Notes under the pieces: generated by a model
Seen by the model: the letters and a program-made list of their open reading frames with translations, nothing else
Told to the model about the DNA's origin: nothing
Databases searched by the model: none
In this document: positions 33,244 to 41,761 of the stretch, piece by piece
Layout of the letters: each line of letters starts with the position of its first letter
How positions within the stretch are numbered: the stretch's first letter is position 1
Assembly: GCF_000253255.1 (NCBI RefSeq)
Contig: NC_015580.1
Coordinates: forward strand, 3,423,001 to 3,487,000
Direction: 5' to 3'
Length of the DNA: 64,000 nt
From: Novosphingobium sp. PP1Y
Lineage (GTDB): Bacteria > Pseudomonadota > Alphaproteobacteria > Sphingomonadales > Sphingomonadaceae
Made by a program: the position numbers and the translations under genes

Positions 33244-35688
33244 ATGAACGTCTTACATCGTAGCGTGTCTGCACTTGCGATTTGCACGACCATGGTGCTG
33301 CCGCAGATTGCTGTCGCGCAGGAGAGCAATGCACAGGCTCCACTAGGAGGTCTGGAGGAGATCGTGGTCACTGCCCAGCGCGTCAGCCAGAGCGCTCAAA
33401 AGGCGCCCTTGCCGGTCGATGTGGTAACGAGCGCGGACCTTCGTCAGCAGATCGTGACGCGGGCGGAGGACTTGTCCCGCACCTCTCCGGCGCTCGCCAC
33501 CGTCGGCGGCGCGGGCGGCACGACTACTTTCTATGTGCGCGGCGTCGGCAACAACACGGTGAACGCCTATTCTGACCCGGCAATCGCGTTCAACTACGAT
33601 GGGGTCTATATCGGCCGCCCCAGCTCCACCTCCGGCATGTTCTACGATCTCGCACGGGTCGAAGTGCTCAAGGGGCCGCAAGGTACGCTCTACGGCCGCA
33701 ATGCGACCGGCGGCGCGATAAACGTGATCCCTAACAAGCCGCGCCTCGGCGAGGTCGGCGCCGACGCCACTATCGGCTATGGCAACTACAACTGGTGGAC
33801 CGCCCAAGCCGCGGTCAATGTCCCAGCGGGCGAAGCGGTGGCCATGCGATTGGCGGGTACGCTGTCCCGGCACGACGCGTTCATGAGCGATGGCACCGGC
33901 AACCAGCGGGAATATGGTGCTCGCTTCCAGATCTATGCCGAGCCTGACCCGCAACTGGATCTGCGCATTGCCGCCGACTATGCCCATCAGGGCGGCGCCA
34001 GTTCCTCGAGCTATTATGTCGGCTCCGTGGATCCGACCTTCGGTCCGAACGGATTTGCCGGCTACGAATACACGCGATCGGGCTTCTCGAGCCTGCAAGG
34101 CCTGGGCGATCCGGCATCCCAGGCATACCTCGCCTCACGGTACATCCCGCAAGTCGGTCGCGCAGGTGCGGTAAGCGATGGCACGCCGTCGAACGACAAC
34201 GACTACTGGGGCGTGACGGCGGAACTCAACTACAAGACCGATATCGGCACCCTGACAATCCAGCCCGCCTGGCGCGAGGCGCACATCGATTACCGCTTCG
34301 CCAACATATTCCGCGAGGGCGGCTCGAAGGAAGACGATCGTCAGGCAAGCATCGAGGCGCGCTGGGCGGGACAGGCCAGCCCTCAGATCGACTACCTGCT
34401 TGGCGGCATATATTTCGATGAGAAGATCGGCGCCACGGCCTACTATAACCAGTGGACGCTTTCGCCCTTCCAACAGTTCGATACGCACACCAAATCCTGG
34501 GCGGGCTTCGGCAAAGTCACCTTTCGTCCCGTCGAACGGCTGAGCCTGACGGCAGCGGGACGCTATACATCGGATCGCAAGTCCTTCGACGGCACCTCGA
34601 ACGTCTATATCCTGTTCTGCGGCAATCCTGCATTGGGCAATAGCTGTCCGACGCTGCCGTTCATGCCGCTCGCAACCAGCGGCGCTGAGGTCGAGAGCTT
34701 CTATGGCGCGGCAGGTATCCCGGTCACGTCAGTTCCGCTCTTCGTCTTGCCCGATGCCATCGGCGGTTCCCAAACGGCGCCATTCGTGTTGCGCTCGCCC
34801 ATCGTCATCAATTCGTCCCTGAAGGACAACAAGTTCACCTACCGACTTGCGGCGCAGTACGATTTTTCGCCCAGCAACATGGTCTATGCGAGCTTCGAAA
34901 CCGGCTATCATGCAGGCGGATTCTCGTTTGCGCGGGGGCTGGACAGCTATGAACCCGAAACGCTCGACGCCTATACGCTCGGTTCGAAGAACCGCTTCCT
35001 TGGCAATCGCCTGCAGCTGAATGTCGAGGCGTTCCTCTGGAAATATCGCAACCAGCAATTCAGCCAGTTCGGATACGATCTGGGCGATCCGCCCTCGACC
35101 GTGCTGCTGACCCGGAACATCGGCACCAGTACGATCAAGGGCGTCGATCTCGATGTTGAGTTCCAGGCAACGCCCGATACGCTGCTTTCCGGTAGCGTCC
35201 AATATCTGGACACGAAATACGACAGCTTCGTCTATTATGCGCCGAATCAGGGCCTGCCGCCCAAGACGGCCTGCGGCTACAGCCCAACGACGCAAACCAC
35301 GCCTGGCGGTTCCGTAGTCAACGTCTTCGAGATCGATTGCTCGGGACGGCAGGCCTTCAACGCGCCGCGGTGGTCCTTCACGGTCAACGGCGAACAGACC
35401 GTGCCGCTCGGCGACCTCAAGCTCGTGCTGCAGGCCGGAACGCGCTACCGCAGTTCCACCTACTTCAGTGCCGATTACCTGCCTTTCCTCAAGAGCAAGA
35501 GCAATTTCGTCACCACACTGTCCGCCACCCTGGCCGAGGCAAGCGATCGGTGGTCGATCACAGCTTACGCATTCAATGTCACGGACAGTCGGCGCCTGGT
35601 GAACGGGGTTATCAACAGCGCCGACCTATACGTAGCCGATGCCGAACAGCCGCGCACTTACGGACTTCGCGCCAGCTTCCACTATTGA
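33244..35688 (+). CDS. TonB-dependent outer-membrane receptor
   Basis: This 814-residue receptor has a signal peptide ending at QIAVAQE, a TonB-box-like segment (LEEIVVTAQR near residue 37) and a plug domain (KAPLPVDVVTSADLRQQ, then VEVLKGPQGTLYGRNATGGA). A long beta-barrel follows, ending in a typical aromatic C-terminus (YGLRASFHY). It belongs to the FepA/BtuB-like receptors expanded in sphingomonads for uptake of aromatic or glycosidic compounds. Two operator-like dyads lie just upstream and catabolic genes follow at 27 bp, so it should import the substrate or ester product handled by this cluster. Confidence 0.95.
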   Translation: MNVLHRSVSALAICTTMVLPQIAVAQESNAQAPLGGLEEIVVTAQRVSQSAQKAPLPVDVVTSADLRQQIVTRAEDLSRTSPALATVGGAGGTTTFYVRGVGNNTVNAYSDPAIAFNYDGVYIGRPSSTSGMFYDLARVEVLKGPQGTLYGRNATGGAINVIPNKPRLGEVGADATIGYGNYNWWTAQAAVNVPAGEAVAMRLAGTLSRHDAFMSDGTGNQREYGARFQIYAEPDPQLDLRIAADYAHQGGASSSSYYVGSVDPTFGPNGFAGYEYTRSGFSSLQGLGDPASQAYLASRYIPQVGRAGAVSDGTPSNDNDYWGVTAELNYKTDIGTLTIQPAWREAHIDYRFANIFREGGSKEDDRQASIEARWAGQASPQIDYLLGGIYFDEKIGATAYYNQWTLSPFQQFDTHTKSWAGFGKVTFRPVERLSLTAAGRYTSDRKSFDGTSNVYILFCGNPALGNSCPTLPFMPLATSGAEVESFYGAAGIPVTSVPLFVLPDAIGGSQTAPFVLRSPIVINSSLKDNKFTYRLAAQYDFSPSNMVYASFETGYHAGGFSFARGLDSYEPETLDAYTLGSKNRFLGNRLQLNVEAFLWKYRNQQFSQFGYDLGDPPSTVLLTRNIGTSTIKGVDLDVEFQATPDTLLSGSVQYLDTKYDSFVYYAPNQGLPPKTACGYSPTTQTTPGGSVVNVFEIDCSGRQAFNAPRWSFTVNGEQTVPLGDLKLVLQAGTRYRSSTYFSADYLPFLKSKSNFVTTLSATLAEASDRWSITAYAFNVTDSRRLVNGVINSADLYVADAEQPRTYGLRASFHY

Positions 35689-35714
35689 GGGTAACCCGTC
35701 CTGAGAGGACCGAA

Positions 35715-36623
35715 ATGACAGTATCAGTAAACGATCTTCAATATGTCGCGCTTGCCGTGCCCAATCTCGCGGCGGAGCGGACTTTCTTCAGCAAGACCTG
35801 GGGCCTCGAGGAAGTCGCTGAGGTGGATGGCAAGGTCTATTTCGCCACCGCCGCCTCCCCTCACCCCTATGTGATCCGGCTGCGGGAGGACGAAGAAAAG
35901 AAGACCGACCTGATCGGCTTCACCGCCAACAGCAGGCCCGATCTCGACGCATTGTTTGCGCAAGTGAAGGCAGCGGGCGCAAAAATCATTACCGAACCCG
36001 GTCCGGCCGCCGGTCCGGGTGGCGGATACGCCTTTCGCTTCTTCGATCCCGATGGCCGCGCGCTGGAGATCGTTGCGGATACAACTCCGCGCGCAATACG
36101 CAAAGTCGATGAGCATGAGGCGATCCCGCTGCAGATCAGCCATGTCGTCCTGCACTCACCGCAGCATGCGGAGCTGGAACGCTGGTATCGCGAAGTTCTT
36201 GGCTTCCGTCTGTCGGACTGGCTGGGAGACTTCATGGTCTTCCTGCGCTGCAATCCGGCCCATCATCGCCTCGCGATCCTGCCCGGCCCGCCCGCGCTCA
36301 ACCACATCGCCTTCGATGTCGCCTCCATCGACGCACTGATGAAGGGGCTCGGACGCATGACACAGGCGGGCGTCCATCTACAGTGGGGGCCGGGCCGGCA
36401 CACCGCCGGTAACAACACCTTCAGCTACTACTCGACGCCCAACGACAACACTGTCGAATACACCTCCGATCTCGAAACGGTGGACGAGGAAAGCTGGCAG
36501 CCCACCGTCTACAAACCGGGCCTGGAGGTAATGGACCAGTGGGGCACCGGGCGCATCATCCCGGGCAATCGCCCCCATGCGGAAATGGCGCCGGACAAGG
36601 GCCTGTGGCAGGTGCCGGCATGA
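35715..36623 (+). CDS. Extradiol dioxygenase, catechol 2,3-dioxygenase-like (VOC fold)
   Basis: This two-domain VOC protein has 302 residues. The C-terminal module has His143 (ISHVVLHSP), His197 (LNHIAFDV) and Glu249 (NTVEYTSDLE), a complete iron-binding triad. His228 (GPGRHTAG) may be the second-sphere base of XylE-like enzymes. GAGAGGA precedes ATG 35715, which is preferred over the long upstream frame extension that overlaps the receptor gene. Its end overlaps the monooxygenase start (ATGA), so the two are co-translated: hydroxylation to a catechol or hydroquinol, then ring opening. Which diol is cleaved is unknown. Confidence 0.9.
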   Translation: MTVSVNDLQYVALAVPNLAAERTFFSKTWGLEEVAEVDGKVYFATAASPHPYVIRLREDEEKKTDLIGFTANSRPDLDALFAQVKAAGAKIITEPGPAAGPGGGYAFRFFDPDGRALEIVADTTPRAIRKVDEHEAIPLQISHVVLHSPQHAELERWYREVLGFRLSDWLGDFMVFLRCNPAHHRLAILPGPPALNHIAFDVASIDALMKGLGRMTQAGVHLQWGPGRHTAGNNTFSYYSTPNDNTVEYTSDLETVDEESWQPTVYKPGLEVMDQWGTGRIIPGNRPHAEMAPDKGLWQVPA

Positions 36624-37735
36624 TTGCGACTGCGCTGGTCATCGGCGGCGGCATTGGCGGCATGACGGCCGCACTTGCGCTGGCTCGCCAGGGCGTCACT
36701 GTCGAATTGATCGACGCGGATCCGAACTGGCGGGTTTACGGTGCGGGCATCAGCGTCACGGGACTGTCGCTGCGGGCTTTCGACGATCTGGGCATCCTGG
36801 ATGAAGTGCGCGAGCGCGGGCACGTCGGAGCCGGGATGCGCGGACGCGCTCCGGACGGCACGGTCCTGTTCGAGTCCCCGGTGCCGGAAAACCCGGCGCC
36901 GATCCAGTCGGGCGGCGGGATCATGAGGCCCGTACTGCATGACATCCTGTCCGCGCGGGTGCGGGCGGAAGACATCGCAGTGCGCCTGGGTGTGCGCGTG
37001 GATCGGCTCGAGGATGACAGCGAGGGCGTCGACGTTCGCTTCGACGATGGCGCTGCTGGCCGATACGATCTGGTCATCGGCGCAGACGGCATCAACTCCC
37101 AGACGCGTCAGACTGTCTTCCCCAAGGCCCCTGCACCACGCTTTACCGGGCAAGGTTGCTGGCGCGCCATCGCTCCGCGTCCGGCGGGGTTCGACCGTGC
37201 TGAAATGTTCTTCGGCGGTCCGGTCAAGGTGGGTTTCAACCCGGTCTCCGACACGGACATGTACATGTTTGTCCTCGAGCATGTACCGAATAATCCCTGG
37301 TTTTCAGAGGATATGCTCGTCGATCACCTGAAGGACCTGCTGGCCCCGTTCGGGAGTTACGTCACCGAGGTACGCGAGGGCCTGGGGCCGCAGTCGTTGG
37401 TCAACTATCGTCCACTCGAATGGCTGCTGCTCGACGAACCCTGGCACAAGGGTCGCGTCGTGCTGATCGGCGATGCCGTCCATGCAACGACGCCGCACAT
37501 GGCATCGGGCGCGGGCATGGCAGTAGAGGACGGGCTGGTGCTCGCCGATGAACTGGGACGGCACGACGATATCGCGACGGCGCTGGCAGCCTTCGTGGCC
37601 CGGCGGATCGAGCGCGCGCGGCTCGTAGTGGAAAACTCGGTGCGCATTGGCGAGATCGAAATGACCGGAGGCGACCAGGTCGAAGCCAACAGAATGCTGG
37701 GCACCACCATGGCCCAGCTCCAACAGGCCTATTAG
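36620..37735 (+). CDS. FAD-dependent aromatic-ring monooxygenase (PHBH/salicylate hydroxylase type)
   Basis: This 371-residue class A flavoprotein monooxygenase has the GxGxxG loop IGGGIGGMTAALAL (residues 8-21), the DG motif (VIGADGINSQTR) and the GD motif (VVLIGDAVHATTPHMASG). The start ATG 36620 overlaps the dioxygenase stop as ATGA; a longer frame from 36539 is rejected because it lies within that gene. It probably hydroxylates a phenolic acid para or ortho to an existing OH with NAD(P)H, perhaps with decarboxylation as in salicylate hydroxylase. An FAH-family gene follows at 19 bp. Confidence 0.92.
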   Translation: MIATALVIGGGIGGMTAALALARQGVTVELIDADPNWRVYGAGISVTGLSLRAFDDLGILDEVRERGHVGAGMRGRAPDGTVLFESPVPENPAPIQSGGGIMRPVLHDILSARVRAEDIAVRLGVRVDRLEDDSEGVDVRFDDGAAGRYDLVIGADGINSQTRQTVFPKAPAPRFTGQGCWRAIAPRPAGFDRAEMFFGGPVKVGFNPVSDTDMYMFVLEHVPNNPWFSEDMLVDHLKDLLAPFGSYVTEVREGLGPQSLVNYRPLEWLLLDEPWHKGRVVLIGDAVHATTPHMASGAGMAVEDGLVLADELGRHDDIATALAAFVARRIERARLVVENSVRIGEIEMTGGDQVEANRMLGTTMAQLQQAY

Positions 37736-37754
37736 GTGATCCCGGGAGTTTGAC

Positions 37755-38720
37755 ATGAGCGACTTTGGACTGGCGACTCTGGCGCTGGACGGCAAGGCGC
37801 AGCCCGTCCTGGTCCGGGACGGCAAGGCCCTGCCACTCGCCCGGCACGGCCTGAAGGACGATCTTCTGGCCCTTCTCGACGACTGGGATGCGACCTGCGC
37901 AGCCATCGAAGGGTTGGACGAAAGCCTCTGGGCCGATGCGGTTCGCTTCGACGAGCGCGCTGCGCTCGCGCCCTTCATTCCCCGGCAGGTATTCTGCGCC
38001 GGGGCCAATTACCGCAAGCACGTGGTCGGCCTGATGATGGGCGATCCCTCGATGCGAACGGCCGAGCAGGAGAACATGACTCCAGAGGAAATACGTGCCA
38101 ATGCCGAGAAAGTGATGGACGCAAAGGCTGCGACCGCCACGCCCTTCTGTTTCATCAAGCTGCCGTCGAGCGTGATCGGTCCGAATGACACGGTGATCCT
38201 GCCCCACAATGTCGAGAAGCCGGACTGGGAGCTGGAACTGGGCGTGGTAATCGGCAAGCGTTGCCGCCACGTGACGCCCGAGAATGCCATGGACTACGTC
38301 GCCGGCTTTGCCGTGGTCAACGACATCACGGCGCGCGAACTCCTGTTTCGCCGTGACGGTTCCGCGATCGGACCGGATTGGCTATCGGGCAAGAGCTTTC
38401 CGACCTTTCTTCCCTTCGGTCCGCTGATCGTGCCGAAGCAGGCTATCGCAGACCCGTACAATCTCGGCATCCGACTGTCGGTGAATGGCAGAGTCTATCA
38501 GGACGAGAGCACGGCCGACATGATGATCAGTATCGAACGCCAGATCGCCTTCCTGTCCGAACGGGTCGTGCTTCAGCCCGGCGACCTCCTCTGCACCGGT
38601 TCTCCCTATGGTAATGGCTCTGCCTTCGGGGTCTTCCTGCAGCCGGGCGATGTGATGGAAGGCAGCATCACGGGACTTGGCAGCCAGCGCAATCCCTGCG
38701 TTGCCGAAGAGATGCCGTGA
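37755..38720 (+). CDS. Fumarylacetoacetate hydrolase-family protein
   Basis: This 321-residue protein has an FAH fold with FCAGANYRKHV, the metal-site strand WELELGVVIGK, VVNDITARELL and the C-terminal CTGSPYGNG. Family members hydrolyse acylpyruvates, isomerise or decarboxylate ring-opened products of meta and gentisate routes. GGGAG lies before ATG 37755. It directly follows the dioxygenase and monooxygenase genes, so its substrate is probably the ring-opened product. A second, larger FAH paralogue is encoded at 40469-41761, indicating two different C-C cleavage or isomerisation steps. Exact reaction not determined. Confidence 0.88.
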   Translation: MSDFGLATLALDGKAQPVLVRDGKALPLARHGLKDDLLALLDDWDATCAAIEGLDESLWADAVRFDERAALAPFIPRQVFCAGANYRKHVVGLMMGDPSMRTAEQENMTPEEIRANAEKVMDAKAATATPFCFIKLPSSVIGPNDTVILPHNVEKPDWELELGVVIGKRCRHVTPENAMDYVAGFAVVNDITARELLFRRDGSAIGPDWLSGKSFPTFLPFGPLIVPKQAIADPYNLGIRLSVNGRVYQDESTADMMISIERQIAFLSERVVLQPGDLLCTGSPYGNGSAFGVFLQPGDVMEGSITGLGSQRNPCVAEEMP

Positions 38721-38763
38721 GCGGGCCAGGCCACAAGTCGCCTTCGTGCGAGGTCCGGTTGGC

Positions 38764-39411
38764 TCAGGACTCGCGCCGGCGCAACCCGTCCAGCAGAACA
38801 CGCACGACAAAGGCCTCGTAGCGCTTCTCCAGCTCTGCGAGGTCCTCCCCCTCGGGCGCCAGCATCTTCACCACGGATGCGCCGGAATGGAAGAAGTCAC
38901 TCATGCCGACGATCGCGAGATGGAGAAAGAGCGGATCGTAGTCCGCCAGGGAGTCACCATCATCGCGCTGCTTGATAGCCTCGTAGACGGAAACCGGCCG
39001 CTTCTGCCATTCGCGCAGCTTCTGACGGATCTCCGGCGATTTCGCCTCGCTCAGTTCATCCGTCATCAGCCGCTGCATGTATTTAGCCGATCGGGTGAAG
39101 GCGAAGGCGGCGTGAATGAACGCTTCCAACTGGTTGACCGGGTCGATATCGGCGTCGCTGCTCAGGTCTTCAGTCGGATGGGCGAGCCGCTGCGCGACTT
39201 CGAAAAGCAGGGATTCGCGATTGCCGAAATAATAGCGGATCAATGCGGGATCGACGCCGGCCTCGCGCCCGACCGCGGCGATCGTGACTTGCGCGGGAGG
39301 CAGATCCTGCAATAGCTTGCACGTAGCTGCGATCAACGCATCGCGCCCTACGCCGTTCTCGGAGGCGATCGGTCGCCCCTGTCCGCGCTTCTTCGATTTC
39401 CTGGTCGTCAT
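38764..39411 (-). CDS. TetR-family transcriptional regulator
   Basis: A basic N-terminus (TTRKSKKRGQGRP) precedes the TetR HTH (RDALIAATCKLLQDLPPAQV, then VGREAGVDPALIRYYF). The C-terminal domain is of normal size, total 215 residues from ATG 39411. The gene is divergent from the MBL-hydrolase operon and convergent with the FAH gene. A dyad TTATTC-N10-GAATTA lies 22-46 bases upstream of its start, and two relatives lie before the TonB-dependent receptor gene. It is therefore the likely local repressor of both transcription units, responding to an aromatic or ring-opened ligand. Confidence 0.9.
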   Translation of the reverse strand: MTTRKSKKRGQGRPIASENGVGRDALIAATCKLLQDLPPAQVTIAAVGREAGVDPALIRYYFGNRESLLFEVAQRLAHPTEDLSSDADIDPVNQLEAFIHAAFAFTRSAKYMQRLMTDELSEAKSPEIRQKLREWQKRPVSVYEAIKQRDDGDSLADYDPLFLHLAIVGMSDFFHSGASVVKMLAPEGEDLAELEKRYEAFVVRVLLDGLRRRES

Positions 39412-39432
39412 GTCGCGGACGCTAGACGCAAA

Positions 39433-39457
39433 CATTATTCTTGTGAACAGGAATTAA
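39433..39457. promoter_or_regulatory. Operator-like dyad between tetR and the MBL gene
   Basis: CATTATTC (39433-39440), nine bases, then GGAATTAA (39450-39457); the core is TTATTC-N10-GAATTA with one mismatch from a perfect dyad. It matches the two sites at 33170-33217 in sequence and spacing. It lies in the divergent promoter region of the TetR and MBL genes. Confidence 0.75.
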
Positions 39458-39492
39458 GGCGCTAGAGTCGGCGCAGATGAAGGAGGCATCCA

Positions 39493-40479
39493 ATGGCGAA
39501 TTGGCCATTCACGCAAGGCGTACATGATATCGGCAACGGCGTTTACGGCTATGTTCAACCCGACGGCACCTGGGGCTGGTCCAATGCCGGCCTGATCGCA
39601 TCACGCGGCGAAACGCTACTGGTCGATACATTGATGAGCCGGTCGCTCACCCGCGACATGCTGAATGATTTTGCCCGCGTACCGGGGGGAGATCATATAG
39701 ACAGACTGGTCAACACCCATGCCAACCCCGATCATTTCGTCGGCAACGGACTGGTCGAAGGCGCCGAAATCATCGCCACGCGCGAAACCGCACGCGAGAT
39801 GGCCGATTTCAACCCGCAGCAATTCGCCAGCCTGCCCGACAACTGGGAAAAGATGGGTGATGCGGGCGCCTTCCTCTATGAGACGATGGGCCGCAAGTTC
39901 GACTGGACCGACCTGGACTCCGTTGCCATGCCGACGCGCACATTCGAGCATCGGCTGACGTTGAGCGTGGGCGACAAGCAGGTGGACCTCGTCGACCTCG
40001 GCCCGGCGCACACAACCTCGGATACAATCCTGTGGATTCCCGACGATCGCGTGGTTTTCACCGGCGACCTGCTGTTCAACGAAGGCCACCCGATCATGTG
40101 GGAAGGCCCCGTAGAGAACTGGATCGCCGCCTGCGACCATATTATCACGCTTGACCCGCAGGTGGTCGTGCCCGGTCATGGGCCGATCACGGACAAGTCG
40201 GCTGTCGCCAGCCTGAAGGCCTATTTCGAATACGTTCGCGAGGAGACCCGCAAGCGTTATGAGGCGGGGATGGGCTGGAAGGAAACCGCGCGCGACATTA
40301 ATATGCGCGAATATCGCGGCTGGACCGATCCTGAACGGATCGTCGCCAATGTCTTTTCGCTCTATCGCCAATGGGGCGTGGAGATGCCGCCCGAGGATGC
40401 GCGCGACCTGTTCGGCGAGATGGGACGCTACAGCCGTGAATTGGCGGCGCATGCTGACGGCTGCGGTCATGACCATTGA
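39493..40479 (+). CDS. MBL-fold metallo-hydrolase with an HxNxDH active-site variant
   Basis: The 328-residue protein has the metallo-beta-lactamase fold: TLLVDTLMS, the metal motif NTHANPDHFVGN, GPAHTTSDTILW, FTGDLLF and VVPGHGP. The canonical HxHxDH reads H-A-N-P-D-H, with Asn in place of the second His; I recall similar HANGDH-type variants in other MBL proteins, so it may be a subfamily trait. The C-terminus (HADGCGHDH) is His-rich and could bind metal. AAGGAGG precedes the ATG. It is followed by an overlapping FahA-like gene. A lactone, ester or thioester hydrolase role in the pathway is likely. Confidence 0.88.
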   Translation: MANWPFTQGVHDIGNGVYGYVQPDGTWGWSNAGLIASRGETLLVDTLMSRSLTRDMLNDFARVPGGDHIDRLVNTHANPDHFVGNGLVEGAEIIATRETAREMADFNPQQFASLPDNWEKMGDAGAFLYETMGRKFDWTDLDSVAMPTRTFEHRLTLSVGDKQVDLVDLGPAHTTSDTILWIPDDRVVFTGDLLFNEGHPIMWEGPVENWIAACDHIITLDPQVVVPGHGPITDKSAVASLKAYFEYVREETRKRYEAGMGWKETARDINMREYRGWTDPERIVANVFSLYRQWGVEMPPEDARDLFGEMGRYSRELAAHADGCGHDH

Positions 40480-41761
40480 TCTGAACGAAACGCATGATCC
40501 CGCACGTCGATCATGGTTCGCATCCGCCAATTCCGACGATACCGATTTTCCGATCCAGAACCTGCCGTTCGGCCTCTTTCGTTCAGCCGGCCGGACGCGA
40601 GGCGGCGTAGCGCTGGGCGATGCGATCATAGACCTTGATGCTCTGCTTGAAAGTGGCCTGATCGATGGTCTGGCGTCGAACGCAGCAAGCGCGGCATCGG
40701 GGGAAACACTCGCACCTCTGCTGTCTTGCGAGCCCGCGGCGGTCAGCGCCTTGCGCGCGCGCCTCTCAGACCTTTTCCGCCGGGGCGGCGGCGGCGATCC
40801 GAACATCCTGCAGAACATGCTGGTGCCCATGGCCGAGGCAGAATTGCTGCTGCCGCTCAAACCCACAGCCTTTACTGATTTCTGCACGTCCATCGACCAC
40901 ATTGTCCGCATGGGCGGCGCCCCACCCAAGCTCGCGGCAATGAGCCTGCCGGTCGCCTATAACGGGCGCGCCAGTTCAGTCGCAGTCAGCGGGAAACCGG
41001 TCGTGCGCCCCAGCGGCCAGTACGAATTGCCAACGGGCAGCGGCGCAGTCAGATTCGGCCCGGAGCCGATGCTCGATTTCGAACTGGAATTCGGCGCTTG
41101 GCTGCGGGCGGGCAAAGCCTTGGGAGAACCGGTGGGCATGGCCGATGCGCATGCATCGCTATTCGGCTGCTGTCTCGTCAATGACTGGTCTGCGCGCGGC
41201 ATCCAGTTCTTCGAGTCCATCCTCGGCCCGCATCTGGGAAAATCGTTCGCCACCACCATCAGCCCCTGGATCGTGACCATGGAAGCGCTCGCACCCTTTC
41301 GCGTAGCCGCTCGCGGGCGCGCTGAAACGGAAGCGCCCGTTCCTGCCCACCTGCTCTGTCCTGACGATCAGGCGCGAGGCGCAATCTGCGTCGAACTCAC
41401 CGCCGAGCTCTCCAATAATACGGGCGTTTCGCAGCGAATTTCGCGCAGCAATCTGCGCGACCTGTTCTGGACCCTGACCCAGATGGTTGCGCATCAAGGC
41501 TCGAATGGCACTCCGCTGGAAACGGGCGACCTTATCGCTACCGGAACCGTCTCCGGCCCGCAGGATGAAGCCCGCGCCTGCCTTGCCGAGATCACCTTGC
41601 GCGGCGGGGCGCCGATCCGCCTACCCGACGGCAGCGAACGCACGATGCTGGAAGATGGCGACACGTTGACCCTGCGCGGCCGCGCCATGGCCGAGGGCTT
41701 CGTACCCATAGGATTTGGCCCTTGCGCGGGCACCATTCACCCAGCACGGAGTTTTACATGA
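40469..41761 (+). CDS. Fumarylacetoacetase-like hydrolase (FahA type)
   Basis: From ATG 40469 the product is 430 residues, the length of true fumarylacetoacetases. Seen are the N-terminal FahA-type domain (NLPFGLFRSA), PVAYNGRASSV, the metal-binding region MLDFELEFGAW, CCLVNDWSARGIQFFE, FATTISPWIVTMEAL, MVAHQGSNGTPLETGDL and GTVSGP. FahA cleaves fumarylacetoacetate to fumarate and acetoacetate. No homogentisate dioxygenase or maleylacetoacetate isomerase is present, so a related diketo acid may be the substrate. The start overlaps the MBL stop by 11 bp and the end overlaps the amidohydrolase start (ATGA). The frame upstream of 40469 lies in the MBL gene and is not used. Confidence 0.9.
   Translation: MTIDLNETHDPARRSWFASANSDDTDFPIQNLPFGLFRSAGRTRGGVALGDAIIDLDALLESGLIDGLASNAASAASGETLAPLLSCEPAAVSALRARLSDLFRRGGGGDPNILQNMLVPMAEAELLLPLKPTAFTDFCTSIDHIVRMGGAPPKLAAMSLPVAYNGRASSVAVSGKPVVRPSGQYELPTGSGAVRFGPEPMLDFELEFGAWLRAGKALGEPVGMADAHASLFGCCLVNDWSARGIQFFESILGPHLGKSFATTISPWIVTMEALAPFRVAARGRAETEAPVPAHLLCPDDQARGAICVELTAELSNNTGVSQRISRSNLRDLFWTLTQMVAHQGSNGTPLETGDLIATGTVSGPQDEARACLAEITLRGGAPIRLPDGSERTMLEDGDTLTLRGRAMAEGFVPIGFGPCAGTIHPARSFT

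Noticed and set aside
33343..34098. Minus-strand frame of 251 codons opposite the TonB receptor
   Set aside because: It lies fully within a confident receptor gene and has no recognisable fold.
35337..35714. Upstream extension of the dioxygenase frame overlapping the receptor gene
   Set aside because: The translation is arginine-rich shadow sequence, and ATG 35715 has a strong ribosome site and starts the VOC homology.
39616..40929. Minus-strand open frame of 437 codons opposite the MBL and FahA genes
   Set aside because: Both sense-strand genes have clear catalytic motifs, and the antisense translation resembles no protein.
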